Shown here one piece after another: positions 33,440-44,500 of a stretch of DNA of 64,000 nt. Numbering within the stretch: position 1 is the stretch's first letter; each line of letters begins with the position of its first letter. Source of the DNA: Petaurus breviceps papuanus (taxonomy: Eukaryota > Chordata > Mammalia > Diprotodontia > Petauridae); the NCBI GenBank assembly GCA_028583685.1, contig JAMXIF010000003.1, forward strand, positions 72,397,892-72,461,891. The letters are read 5' to 3'. The translations under genes were made by a program, and so were the position numbers. Below the pieces are notes generated by a model. It saw only the letters and a list, made by a program, of their open reading frames with translations. It was not told the DNA's origin and ran no database searches.

Positions 33440-33600
33440 TTTTTAAGAAAAAAATTTAATCCATGAAATAAAACAAGCATTTCTATAACATAGGACAGTA
33501 AAAAGATGATTGTACATGGAAATTCAAATCTGCTATCAAATATACAACAAAATTATCATGTAATCCTGACTTTGTACTCTTTCTTAGCCATCTCATTTAC
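33440..33600 (+). mobile_element. L1 3' UTR fragment
   Basis: 'aaataaaacaagcatttcta', 'aacataggacagtaaaaaga', 'gattgtacatggaaattcaa', 'caaaattatcatgtaatcct' match the block also seen at 61580-61710. Confidence 0.7.
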
Positions 33601-33624
33601 TCCCATGGCTTTAATTTCCATATC

Positions 33625-33990
33625 TTTTGTTTTTTTAGCTTTGAAATTATTTTATTAGACTTTTAAAAAGGTAACAGAGGTGCAGATTTGTGGGATGGAG
33701 TGTTGCTACCCCTATTGGTAATAAAGCTCCAGGTTCATTCCATTGTGGATTTCATAGTCCCCCAGAGTCACATATTCCTTGAAGATTGTATACCATTTCT
33801 TTAGAGCAATCTTGTTCCAATGGGTGCCTGTGTAAGCTGCAATCAGTTTCTTCAGGTCTTCAGGTCTCCTATTGAGTTTTCAGTGTTGGCCCTTCAAATG
33901 GACCTTCTTGCCCATCTGGTTGTTACACACAACCTCAATCATGTCTCCAGGATGCCCCTAACCCCAAGCAGAAGCTCCTGCCTAATAATT
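33625..33990 (-). pseudogene. UBL5: UBL5 processed pseudogene
   Basis: UBL5 (Hub1 in yeast) is a 73-residue ubiquitin-like modifier that binds spliceosome components. On the minus strand the copy begins at an ATG at 33942 and reads MIEVVCNNQMGKKVHLKG, then a damaged stretch, then [20 protein letters not shown] and [20 protein letters not shown] and MNLELYYQ, ending at a TAG at 33712-33714. This follows the UBL5 fold to its C-terminal YYQ. There is an in-frame stop at codon 21, next to about nine extra bases in the 'NTDDTIG' region; the rest keeps frame. No introns are seen, AATAAA lies about 60 bases after the stop, and a T-rich run at 33625-33636 is the remnant of the poly-A tail, so it is a retrocopy. 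The 5' end touches a 10-base gap. It is not functional. Confidence 0.93.
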
Positions 33991-34000
33991 NNNNNNNNNN
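33991..34000. other. assembly gap (10 N)
   Basis: Ten undetermined bases at the 5' edge of the UBL5 retrocopy. Confidence 0.98.
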
Positions 34001-34014
34001 ACCTTGCTCACTAG

Positions 34015-34140
34015 TGTAAAATTAGTGTAATGTCTGGGGCAAGTCACTTGGCTTCCTAACTTCAGCATTCTCATCTCTAAAATGAGGAAGTTAGAATAGA
34101 TTACTTCTTAAGGTCCCTTCCTGTTCTCAATCTATGAATG
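34015..34140 (+). mobile_element. MIR
   Basis: 'tggggcaagtcacttggctt', 'ttctcatctctaaaatgagg', 'ttcttaaggtcccttcctgt' form the 3' half of a MIR. Confidence 0.8.
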
Positions 34141-34197
34141 GTTCATTTTAGCTGTCTTAAGTGTTTGTAATATTTATGTATTGGAATATGACTGGGA

Positions 34198-34450
34198 ATA
34201 GGCAGCTGGGTAGCACACTGCATAGAATGCTAGACCTGAAATCAGGACAACTCCTTTTCCTGAGTTCAGTTCCAGTTTCTGACACTAACTGTATAACCCT
34301 GAGCAAGTCACTTAACCCTGTTTGCCTCAGTTTCCTTATCTATACAATGAACTGGAGAAGGAAATGACAAACCACTCCAGTACCTTTATCAAGAAAACCC
34401 CAAAAGGGATCACAAAGAGTCAGACATGGTCGAAACAAGTGAATAATAAC
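34198..34450 (+). mobile_element. Mar1-type SINE
   Basis: CORE-SINE head 'taggcagctgggtagcacac', 'ctgagcaagtcacttaaccc', 'cagtttccttatctatacaa', then the RTE-like tail 'gaactggagaaggaaatgac', 'aaaccactccagtaccttta', 'gggatcacaaagagtcagac'. Confidence 0.93.
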
Positions 34451-34727
34451 ATAGGTGGGGTTACCTTATCAGGGTTTTTTTGGAAAAGGATGTATAATTA
34501 TGATATCATATCACAAATATGACTACATGGATGATCAAATCTTATTTTCAAGATTAGAAGAATAATGGATGATAAAAGAGAGAGTTAAGTTTAACATAAC
34601 TATCTATCTACAAAAATAGAACTGAAGTTAAGAATGAGAAGCTTCATTGATGAAAGCAGATACAACTGAAACTCTATGAAAGTTTGGATACATAATAATA
34701 ATAATATTAACTAACATGCAGATTTGT

Positions 34728-34862
34728 ATTGTTTTTATTGTCATTTTTCAGTTGAGTCTCACTCTTCATGACCCCATTTAAGATTTTCTTAGCAAAGATA
34801 CTGAAGTAGTTTGTCCATTTCCTTCTCTAGCTCATTTTACAAATGAGTAAACTGCATGAACT
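34728..34862 (-). mobile_element. Mar1-type SINE, 3' part, minus
   Basis: 'tttttcagttgagtctcact', 'cttcatgaccccatttaaga', 'tgtccatttccttctctagc', 'ttacaaatgagtaaactg'. The head is missing. Confidence 0.85.
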
Positions 34863-35859
34863 TTTATAGTCGAAAAAAAAGAATGCAAAAACTGAACCCA
34901 GAAAGCCATTTTTTTCAGGTTCAAGTCAATATAAAATCTATACTTTGCCATAGACTAAACAATTTGCTAAGTAATAGCAAAATTGATAACATGATATCAC
35001 AGACAGCCATGACAACAACAATCAAACTCTAATTAAAAAAAAAAGAATAATAATGCATCAGGGAATTATATCTTTGATATGATGTCATATTTGTTCATTC
35101 TTGAAAAAAAAAAGCTGATTAGTTAAATTAACCCCTATCTCCACTCCCACACCAATCTCTGTATCTCACACAGAAGGTCTTTTAGAGATTAAAAGGGCAG
35201 CCTATGAAAGGGCCTCGTGAAGGTGGCTGAGCTGCTTTCAGGCTGTTCTTCCCCTTTTCACCTAGAGGGAATAACCAATAGCTATCTCAGCATGCCTGGT
35301 ACATGGTCTGTAGCCCACATGTGAAACTGCAGGTATGGAATCTTTTGTGAATTACTTAGTTTTCATTTGATAAATATTGCTGCCTCATTATACTCCTGAA
35401 GAGCAGTCAACCTTGGAGAAGGTGGCTTGCCAAGCCCCCTGGTTGGGACAGAATCTATGAATGAGTAACCCATGATCTTTAAGAGTTACCAACTACACAC
35501 TGGAACTGGCAGCGTTACCTGACTACAGGCAATTAAGAGAGTCATTCCAAGCCCTCACAGGACCTTGGCCACAAGCATGTGGCTCTTAGGGTTGGTTTTT
35601 TTTGACAATAGTTATTTTTCAGCTATCCAAAACAGTGTATCTGTTCTTTCAACCATTTTGCACTAACATTTTCTTTCACTTCTTCCATTATCAAAATTAA
35701 TTTTATCTGAAAATGGTAAATGCTGGCTAGCTGTACCAGAATCCCTCATCTTACCTCAGTGTCTTGTACTTTTTTCTACCCTCTTTCTTTTTCTGTGCCT
35801 GATCTTCCAATTCAGGGTCCTTTGTCCAAGATCAGTGAGGACCATAGGCTAGAATAATA
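34863..35859. other. no recognised feature
   Basis: Nothing supported. Confidence 0.4.
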
Positions 35860-36372
35860 ATGATAATAATAGATAATATTTGGGCAGATTTTTAAGGTTT
35901 TTTATTGTCATTTTTCAGTCGAGTCTCACTCTTCATGATCCTATTTAAGGTTCTCTTGGCAAAGATACTGCAGTGGTTTGTCCATTTCCTTCTCTACCTC
36001 ATTTTACAGATGAGTAAACTGAGGCAAACATGGTTAAATGACTTGCTCAGGGTGACACAGCTAGTAAATATCTGAGGCTAGATTTAAATTCAGGAACATG
36101 TCTTCCTGACTCCAGGCCTCTCATTCTTTCTGCTGTACCATCTAGCTACCTCACTTTAAAATTTACAAAGTACTTAATTTATATTTCCTCATTTGATCTT
36201 CAGGATATCCAGGGAAAGGATCACTGTAATTATTCTTTTCTCCTTTTTTTTGAATGAAAAAAACTGAAAATAAGAAAGGTTATGTTACACACCCAGGTTA
36301 AATACCTAGCAAGTATTTAGGGGAAAGGAGGTATTTTTAACCCAGACCTTCTTGACCAAGTCCAGAAACATC
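35860..36372 (-). mobile_element. MIR, minus, split by Mar1
   Basis: The left piece 'gataatatttgggcagattt' and the right piece 'tttacaaagtacttaattta', 'cctcatttgatcttcaggat', 'aacccagaccttcttgacca' are two parts of one reversed MIR. Confidence 0.65.
35895..36154 (-). mobile_element. Mar1-type SINE, minus
   Basis: Complete reverse reading from 'ttattgtcatttttcagtcg' through 'cattttacagatgagtaaac' to 'tgtaccatctagctacctca'. Flanks 'ttttaaggttt' and 'tttaaaattta' are a poor duplication. Confidence 0.9.
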
Positions 36373-37009
36373 TCTGATGCCATATTTCATCTTTAATTTT
36401 TTTCAAATGTCACATCATTTGTTTCAAATAAATATCATATTTGACTATGAGGCATCTTGCTACTTACTCTACCTGCCTCCCAGACAGCCAGATGTTTCTG
36501 CTCAGAAGAAGCTGATATAACTCTCTTATATTCAAAGCTGGTTGGGCTCTTTCTGAGGTTTTCCAGAAGCATTAGTTATTCCCTTCCCACTGGTTGGGTT
36601 TGTGCTTCAACACAATTTTAACCTAATACAAATCTACCCCTTTTATGGCTACCCTGCTTCTTCTAGTGGGCTTCTTTTCATTAGTCATTTCCCCCCTAGG
36701 GCCAGTCTAGCAGAAATGTGTTGTAGGAAGAATTGCACACATGCTTCATCCATAGGGTTCATTGTGGGTTATGATAATTTGACACTGTGGTTCAGCAGTG
36801 ATGCTGATGACATTGCTAACATACCTAGATATAATACCTGTGGTAGTCATGTGGTTAGAAGGTTCTATCAGCTATCCCTAGATAGTCATTTTGGTCTGGA
36901 ACTCAACACTCCTTTGACACCACATACTTTCCAGTCTCTCAGTAGTGTTACTTAGTTTTTGGTATGACAACTGGTCCACCATTACACAGTGTTCTTCCCT
37001 TTATATTAG
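36373..37009. other. no recognised feature; 117-codon frame rejected
   Basis: The open frame at 36602-36955 (+) has no domain I recognise and no recognisable splice or promoter context. Confidence 0.4.
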
Positions 37010-37395
37010 ACTTCAATGGCTATGTTAATGTTGTCCCCTCCATTCCTGGAACATATTCCATCTTGTTTCTGCCACATAGATTTTCTCTCTTCCTGTAAGA
37101 TACAACTCAGGTACCCTTTTTGTATGAACCCTTTCTTGATTTCCCAAATAGTTAGTGCCCTCCCTCCCAAATTACCTTCTATTTGTCTATTTTTGTGTAT
37201 ATAGATAGATAGAGATATAGATAGATATATGCATATGTATATATGGAAACACCTATATGTACACTTATGTGTATATACTCATATATATTTCTTTGTTAAC
37301 TTTATATTTATTTTGTTCATATTTTACCCATCAGCATTCAAATTCATTTTAAGTAGAGGTTTTATTCTTTGTACCTATATCCTCAGTGACTAATA
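37010..37395 (+). mobile_element. L2 LINE 3' end with internal TAGA/TATA microsatellite
   Basis: 'cccctccattcctggaacat', 'tcttcctgtaagatacaact', 'caggtaccctttttgtatga', 'accctttcttgatttcccaa', then a TAGA/TATG simple repeat (37196-37290), then 'agaggttttattctttgtac'. Confidence 0.68.
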
Positions 37396-37622
37396 ATAGT
37401 AATATGTAGAACTTTAAGGTTTGCAAAACAATATATGTATATGTATGTATCTATGTATAATTTGATTCTTACAAAAATTTATTCTGTGAGGTAAATGCTT
37501 TCATTATCCCTTCTTTACATATGAGGAAATTGAGAATGAAAGAGGTTAAATGACCTAAACAAAGTTATGTAGATAAGAAGTGCCTAAGGCAGGATTTGAA
37601 CTCTGGTCTTTAAGACTGTATG
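37396..37622 (-). mobile_element. MIR, minus
   Basis: 'gaactttaaggtttgcaaaa', 'ttctgtgaggtaaatgcttt', 'ttacatatgaggaaattgag', 'aggcaggatttgaactctgg'. Confidence 0.82.
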
Positions 37623-37627
37623 TACCA

Positions 37628-37792
37628 GGGGGTAGCTAGGTAGCACAGGGAATAGAGCACTGGCCCAGAGTCAGGAGGACCTAAGTTCAAATCTGACCTC
37701 AGACATTTAACACCCACTAGCCTTGTGACCTTGGACAAGTCACTCAACCCCAATTGTTCTTCCCTCCCCTCTCCAAAAAGAAAAGCAAAAAA
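37628..37792 (+). mobile_element. WSINE1-type CORE-SINE
   Basis: Full reading from 'ggggtagctaggtagcacag' with tail 'ctccaaaaagaaaagcaaaa'. Confidence 0.92.
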
Positions 37793-37833
37793 ATATATGT
37801 GTGGCTTGAGCTGTAAACCAAAGGTCAGCTTTA

Positions 37834-37977
37834 GGGGTGGCTAGGTGGCACAGTGAATAGTGGTCCTGGAGTCAGGAGGACTTGAATTCAAATTCGTCCT
37901 TAGACACTTGACACACTTATTAGCCATGTGCCTTTGGGCCAGTCACTTAACCCCAATAGCCCTCCAAAAAAAAAAAG
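37834..37977 (+). mobile_element. WSINE1-type CORE-SINE with a short internal deletion
   Basis: Reads 'aggggtggctaggtggcaca', then 'gtgaatag' joins directly to 'tggtcctggagtcaggagga', so about ten bases of the usual 'agagcactggccc' are missing. It ends in an A tail. Confidence 0.92.
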
Positions 37978-37989
37978 ACTACTTACTTC

Positions 37990-38085
37990 TCTCTAGCCAT
38001 TGTAGCACCTTGCTGCCTTAGTGTCTGGCAGTGTATGGTACAAAGTGGATACTTAATGAATACCTATTCAATGATTGATGATGGA
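37990..38085 (+). mobile_element. L2 LINE extreme 3' end
   Basis: 'tagtgtctggcagtgtatgg', 'tacaaagtggatacttaatg', 'aatacctattcaatgatt' resemble '...gcacatagtaggcgcttaataaatgtttgttgaatga'. Confidence 0.55.
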
Positions 38086-40150
38086 CATATGGCTGGGGAT
38101 AGATTGTCCTGGGTATAGACTTGGTTCTTGCAAACATGGTCTTGAGAAATTAATTTCTTCTCACCTTGGGGAATTCCATTCTTGTGTTGGTATTTGTTAT
38201 ATCTTCTATTTTGGAAGCTTCCTGTAGGTCTATTCTCCTTTATCCTGCTTAAAAAACAAAACAATGACAATCATTGCATTGCTTTTTGATTTAAGATATT
38301 TCATCTTTGTTTTCCTTCTATTCAAATTTATGATGAAGAAGAGAGAGTGGGAACATAATGAGAGATAAAAATGGCTTTCTGATGTGTAGTGTTTGACATA
38401 CACTTAGCATGCTGTCACAGTGGTACTGACAGATGTGTGTCAGAGTAGCCAGCAAGCAGTCAGAAGGTCTAAATATTGAATGCTGGGATTTGTGCCAAAG
38501 TGACATATGGTTTCTTATAAATGATGAATATTCTATTATCTGATGAGTGGCACCATACAGGGAAAGTAGAGTGGATTTGGGAAGGTCCAGTTCAGCTGAG
38601 CCTAGAACACAGAGCATTTTTTTTTACATTGGCATTGTCCGAGGTTTAAGATGGAAGTCAACGGACTTACTCAAACAAGACAGATAAGTGTGATCCCATC
38701 TATTAAGGAATTCTGTTTAAAAAGAAACTACAGTATTAATTGATCTATCAAATATATTTTGAATACATGATATCATCCCTAAAGAGCTTCAAATAAGCCA
38801 AGTATTCTAGATATTCAATTAAATTCCAACTCAATTCAGGAGGATTTATGAAGCATCTAAAATATATGGAATGCTTTGCTGTGGAATGGGGAATGAAAAG
38901 GAAGGATATATGGCTTAGGGAAGATATTGTGCTTCCTTTTATATAGAGTATTATATATGGCTATGACATAGGAAGTTAGGGCATTGACTCAAGTAAGCCC
39001 TTTTCTATCATGTAACAATTTAAGAGACTAAAAAGGTAAGAGTACTTCAGGTCAGAGTTAGTATTATTTTCTGTTTCTCCAATAATTTCATATTATGAGT
39101 CTATCTTTTGGTTTTTGCCATTTAATGACTCAGAAAGAAAAGCTCTGAGTTTTCCTAGACAGGACTCAACTTCTCTGGTCAATTTCTCCAGGGTACTTCA
39201 GAATTTGGCTCATTTCTAAGTCCAATAAATATATGTAAATAAACAAGAAAGTCAGAAAACAAAACAATTCAAAAAAAACAAAAGGAGCAGATCCTCAGTA
39301 CTCATATGCCATGTAAGCATTCAGGCTAACAAAATATTAACTATAGGACAAGCCTTGTTTAACATGACCCCACTCTTCAAAATACAAAGACACCCATGTC
39401 CAGTCCCCATAAGTTCCACCCATGTCCCCCATCCCCTGCAAGAAAGAACTTGGGATTGCTGAAGAATCAAGCAACTCAGCCTTACGATAAGACCACATCC
39501 CAGAGTCAAATAATTCCTCCTGATTATAGTTGGTACCTTTCAAAGTGAAGAAATGTACAGGGAAAGTCATTCAGGATTATTGAAGTATCACCTCCCTCCC
39601 CTCCATCTTTGAGCATGTGTGGTTGTCAAACCTCTTAAGTATCAGTGATGGTATCGGAATTGTAATTCTGAATCATAATCCTGCTCTTCACTTCTTAGTC
39701 AAGGAACTCCTACATTTGGTCCAAAAAGTTTTCCATTGCTTTGCCTTTTCTCTTGCATTGATTGCATTTCTGCAACTCCATCTCAACTCAGGAAATCTTC
39801 ACTATTTAGCCAGTGTCCCTATCTGCCTCAATGCCCAGGTCCACATGATTCTCTGGAACACATGGTTCCTTGTAGGGACTAGATTCCCTATAGAGAACTG
39901 AGTGTTCTTTTGTATCCAAGTATCTTCTTTTTAACCTCTCAGCTCTGGTCCTTTCTTTATGTGTCACTATGTTATTACACTTCCTTTCTGAAAGGCAAGT
40001 CTGAGAATATAGTACAGATGTAAATAATGGCTTTGAATCAATCATCTTCGATGTATTGATATGCTAAAACTCAGAGCAGTACAAGAAATTCACCAGAGTT
40101 AATATAGTTAGAGAAAACTCACTAAGGTGACACTATTTATACTAAGAGTT
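38086..40150. other. repeat-poor interval
   Basis: Nothing recognised over about 2 kb. The frames at 39321-40045 overlap on both strands and lack domains. Confidence 0.45.
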
Positions 40151-40205
40151 TTCAAAATTGGGACAAAGGAGGACTCAGGAAACTTAAGTTTAGAAAAGTT
40201 AAATG

Positions 40206-40291
40206 GGGGAGGCTAGGTGGCGCCATGAGTAAAGTGCCAGCCCTGGAGAGGTCCTGAGTTCGGTTCTGGCCTCAGACACTTAACACCCACA

Positions 40292-40340
<49 letters not shown>

Positions 40341-40420
40341 CTGGCCGTGTAAACTTGGGCGAGTTACTTAACCCCAATTGCCCTCGAAAAGGCAAAAAAA
40401 AAAGAAAGAAAAGAAAAAAA
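40206..40420 (+). mobile_element. chimeric SINE (WSINE1-like head, SINE-B-like tail) with internal CA repeat
   Basis: The head 'ggggaggctaggtggcgcca' and 'ggcctcagacacttaacacc' are WSINE-like. After the CA repeat it reads 'aaaactggccgtgtaaactt' and 'gggcgagttacttaacccca', with the 'ggccgtgtaa...gttacttaa' signature of SINE-B. A perfect 14-base duplication AGAAAAGTTAAATG lies at 40192-40205 and 40421-40434. Confidence 0.9.
40283..40337. repeat. (CA)n microsatellite inside a SINE
   Basis: CACCC-interrupted CA repeat of about 55 bases, at the position of the 'cacccac' stretch of the SINE body. Confidence 0.95.
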
Positions 40421-40585
40421 AGAAAAGTTAAATGACCTGTATACCACTACATAGTTGGAAAATGCCAGAGTCAGAATTAGAACTCAGGTCTTCTTACTCC
40501 AAATATATCCTCATACTGCCTTTCATGGGCAAAGTGCCTTTGCCTCAAGAAAGAGAATGGGGGGATAGTCTGAATATTTTACATA

Positions 40586-41363
40586 AGGCCTGCCTTGGAG
40601 ATATTGCAGGTTTCATTCCAGACTACCTTAATAAAACATATATTATAATAAAGAAAGAAACAATTTTGAGTGTGTGTGCAATAGTATTGTATCTAAATAA
40701 ACAATGTATGCACCTCAGTTTAAAAATACTTTATTGTTGAAAAATGCTAACCATCATCTGAGCTTTCAACAATTCATAACCTTTTTGCTAGTGGAGATTT
40801 TGCCTTGGTGTTGATGGCTGCTGACTGATCAAGGTGGTGTCTGCTGAAGGATAGAGTGGTTGTGGCAATTTCTTAAAATAAGACAGTAATGAAGTTTGCC
40901 CATCGATTGATTTTTCATTTCACTTGAACCCTTAGAAACGTTTGTAGGGTTAAGTGGCCTAATCTCAATATTGTTGTATCTCAGGGAATACAGAAACCAG
41001 AGGCAAGGGAAGAGATGGGGAATGGCCAGTTAGTGGAGCAGTCAGAGCACACACGTTTATCAATTAAGTTTTCTGTCTTATATGGATGCAGTTTGTGGTA
41101 CCCCAAGACACATAACAGAAACATCAAATATCATAGATCACCATAACAGATAATAATAATAATAATAATGAAAAAGTTTGATACATTGTGACAATTATCA
41201 AGATGTAGCACAGGGACACAATGTGAGCACATACTATTGAAAAAATGGTGCCAATAGACTTGCTCAATCCAGGGTTGCCACTAATCTTCAATCTGCAAAA
41301 AGAAAATCCCACAATATCTGCAAAGTGCAGTAAAGAGAAGTACAATAAAATGAGGTATGCCCA
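40586..41363 (-). mobile_element. Tigger1a-like DNA transposon, internally deleted
   Basis: The left end 'tgccttggagatattgcagg' and right end 'tacaataaaatgaggtatgc' are Tigger1 termini with TA on both sides (40584-40585 and 41364-41365). Interior blocks match Tigger1 in order: 'aatgctaaccatcatctgag', 'gatggctgctgactgatcaa', 'caatttcttaaaataagaca', then 'cttgaacccttagaaacg', 'tggcctaatctcaatattgt', 'gtggagcagtcagagcacac'. At about 778 bases it lacks most of the transposase gene of a roughly 2.4-kb full element. I remember a marsupial Tigger1a entry in Repbase that this should match. Confidence 0.88.
41148..41170. repeat. short (ATA)n tract inside Tigger
   Basis: Seven AATAAT-type units in the Tigger right arm. 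Confidence 0.8.
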
Positions 41364-41714
41364 TATGCTTTTCAGCCGCCAAAGAACTATTAAGAAAGGA
41401 TGGGTTAGCAAAGAAAGTTAGCAAAGAAGAATGAGGCCATTTGACAAATGTCAGAAATGAAAATTGTCTTCTAGAGTCACTTCAATGCATTCTTTTTTTT
41501 TCTTTAAAATGAGAACAAGAAACCCATTAAGTTCATGAAGATTGGAATTTCTATTACTGTAAAGAAAATAATAACAACTGACATTTATAGACTACTCTCA
41601 ATAGCTATAGAGTACAAAATAGTTAAAGGTTTCTATGGCAAAAACAAGGAAAAATGTGTTTTTGAAGTTTCTATTTATGTCCAGAGAAGTGAGAATAGTT
41701 GTTTGTCTGTGGAT

Positions 41715-41935
41715 TTTTGGATTGCATTCTTTGGTTCAATGAAAGGCATCCTGAATTTGGACTTGACAGACCTGGGGTCAAACCCTGACTCTGCTTCTTA
41801 CTTATCTTGAAAAACTTACTGAGTCTGGCAAATAACTTCTCTCTAGATCTGTTTCCTCATCTGTAAAATGAAGAAGTTGAACTAAATAACCTCTAAGGTT
41901 TATCTCAGTTCTAAATCTATTATCCTTTGATCTCA
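41715..41935 (+). mobile_element. MIR
   Basis: 'ggcatcctgaatttggactt', 'cctggggtcaaaccctgact', 'gtttcctcatctgtaaaatg', 'cctctaaggtttatctcagt'. Nearly full-length. Confidence 0.85.
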
Positions 41936-43655
41936 GATAGAATTAAACCACTCCTTGCTCCTCCCTGCTCCTTCTTGACACAAGAAAGTCTTGATCACAG
42001 AAGGAACCAAAAGTATACGTGTTCTCTTTCTGTCAAAATTCGAGATGACTGACAAAGCTTCCCTATGGGTCAGGAATCCACAGAGTGAAATAGGTAGCTA
42101 ATTTTTAAATTGTTCTGTCATAACTGAATAACTTTAATGTTGAAAATGGCATTCCATGTTGTAGAATTTAAATGTTACTTAGAATAATACTTAAGAATAC
42201 TGATGTGAAAATCAATGAAAGTCACATATGTTCTCTTTTTATAAATGCAGTTTCCTACAATGTAGATAATTTTCTATTCTAATAGGATAGCCCTGTTTAG
42301 AAAAGGCCAGTGAATAGAACAAAAACCCCATTATTAAAATATTCATCATACTTGCAAATAGGTTAACAGGTATCTTTTAGCTTACAAATTGAACCCAAAG
42401 GAAACAGAATAAGAAAAGGTTTGATGAGATTTCCTCCAGAACTCCTCTAAACCATACTCCATTTCTTTCATGTCCTGGGGCTTACACATTTTCGTGGCTG
42501 GTTTAGGTAAAAAAAAAAAAAAGTCTAGTTCTGTTGGGGAAATGTCTTCACCTGCATCATTGTCTTAGGCTGTCCCCATTGAACACAAATTGTGCTTTTC
42601 TATTTAATGCTTTTATCCATGAAATTTTGACAAAAGTGCTACTCTCTACTTTAATATTACTGCTCCTTTTTTTAATCAGGCCAAGTGAAGCATGACTACA
42701 GACTGAGAAAACCACAGTGGGTATTCTCCTATTAGAGATGCCAGTTGATTTTATTAACTCAGGGTCACCTCCACACTTTGATAAGTCATTGGAGTGGGAC
42801 TGTAGTAGTGGAGACATGATCATGACCCATGGGAAGATGTTCACCCAAGCTTAAGGTGAAAATAACATATCGGTGAATAAAAAGTCATTTGGGGAAATGT
42901 CTGTTATTAATTTCATCATTTCACCATATAAACCCTTTAGAAGGATAACAGATAATCATTTGGGGACTATGGCCTCAACTTTAGCAAATGTTTGACTAGA
43001 AATCAACTAAATTTTAACCTCTACAAATATAATGGTACATCCATTGTGCCTCTGTTTTTAACAACCTCTTTAGGTACGTCAATGTATCTTAAACAAACTT
43101 GGCTACAGAACATCTCTTTTTTGGAACTGAAAATTATTGATGTAACACATATATTCTGATTGTTATGGGATAAATGTGGTTGGGACATGGAGAGCAAGCT
43201 GGAGATAAAAGGGGGTGTTATGATGAAGGACGTGGGGAGAATAGAGTGAGGTGCATCAGGGGCATGCCATCCCAGGATGGACCAACAATTGAGAGGGGAG
43301 GGACCCTTCCCTAGAGATATGAATAAGAATACAGGGGTTGGTACTTTGGTGTCCAGAGGGCTTATGTAGAATAAGATTTAGATGATTACTCTCTTACTTC
43401 ACACAGTCCAATTCTATGCATCATAAAGTATGGGGAATTTGAATTCATCTGGCAATAGCAGTGTTGAAACTTTTCACTCTGCTTCTTCTAATTTCATATT
43501 TCTATTTCTCCTCCCATTCCAACACCCTTGTCCAGCTCTCCTCACAGCTAGTGATAACCTGGTGTAAGTATCAAATCAGGGCTCTTAACTGAAATTTCTT
43601 GGGGAGTCCTCCTGGATGCAAAGACTAAACCAAAACCAGCTCTGCCTGAAAAGAG
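41936..43655. other. repeat-poor interval
   Basis: Nothing recognised. 43180-43380 is G-rich and could be an LTR or other element, but I cannot show ends. Confidence 0.4.
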
Positions 43656-43659
43656 CTGA

Positions 43660-43800
43660 CCTTCTATTGGCTGTTTCCCCTGCACACTCTCTGAGGGTAT
43701 TAGATTTTTACCTCTGTATTCCTAGGACATAGCACAGTACGTGGCACATAGTAGGTACATTATAAATGTTTATTGAATAAATGCTTGTTGAACGTATTGG
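43660..43800 (+). mobile_element. L2 LINE extreme 3' end
   Basis: 'tctgtattcctaggacatag', 'cacagtacgtggcacatagt', 'aggtacattataaatgttta', 'ttgaataaatgcttgttga'. Confidence 0.85.
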
Positions 43801-44189
43801 AGCACTAGAGTTCCAGTGAACACATTACAGAAAATATTGAATAAGTTTATTCTGGCTACTTTAAAGTATTTTCTCTCTTTTGTTATCACCTATAATCCAG
43901 CCTGAGAAAAAGAAATTTGCTCATTTGTCTGTCTTCCTATAATGAATTTTAAAAGTCATTCATTTTTGTATAGCACTTTTCAGTATTCAAGTTTTGACTT
44001 TTTCTAGGCACACAGGGTTCTTGCCTGCTCCTTTTTTGGTACTTTAAGTTGGTTTACAGAATATAGATCAGGTTTGTTCTGTGAATATTATTGCACTTTG
44101 TACCATTAATATGAGTTATCTCATATTGCCTTGCTTCTATGTCTCATTTTCCCTACTTAATTGTAAGTAGTTGGGCAGGGCAGTAGAAA

Positions 44190-44290
44190 CCTCATCAATT
44201 CATTTGGACAAATATGAAGTGCTTATTTTTGTGCTAAGTGCTAGAGGATAAAAATATGAAATGATGAGAAAATTTAAATAATACAAATTC
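44190..44290 (-). mobile_element. L2 LINE extreme 3' end, minus
   Basis: 'caaatatgaagtgcttattt', 'ttgtgctaagtgctagagga' match the reversed L2 end. Confidence 0.6.
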
Positions 44291-44309
44291 CAATAACTCA
44301 TTTATAAAA

Positions 44310-44500
44310 GGCTTTAGGGTTCACAAAGTGTTTTCCCTATAATACTCCTATGAGATAGGTAATGCAAATATTCTCATTTTCAAAGAGATCTTGAAATGGG
44401 GAGAACTTAAAGTGATTTGTCGAGGATTACATGGATAGTGTGTGTTCCAGTATTTAAGCACTATTCTGCTACCAACACTTTCCATTACACCACATAGTCT
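44310..44500 (-). mobile_element. MIR, minus
   Basis: 'ggttcacaaagtgttttccc', 'ctatgagataggtaatgcaa', 'gatttgtcgaggattacatg', 'tccattacaccacatag'. Confidence 0.72.

Larger units (their letters stand above)
40151..40510 (-). mobile_element. MIR, minus, split by a SINE (probable)
   Basis: The left piece 'ggactcaggaaacttaagtt' and the right piece 'aaatgacctgtataccacta', 'ccagagtcagaattagaact', 'caggtcttcttactcc' fit a reversed MIR interrupted at 40206-40420. Confidence 0.55.

Noticed and set aside
36602-36955. 117-codon open frame (+)
   Set aside because: No recognisable protein similarity and no promoter or splice context.
43180-43580. Possible LTR or other element (G-rich, well-composed DNA)
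   Set aside because: No paired ends, target-site duplication or polyadenylation signal could be found.
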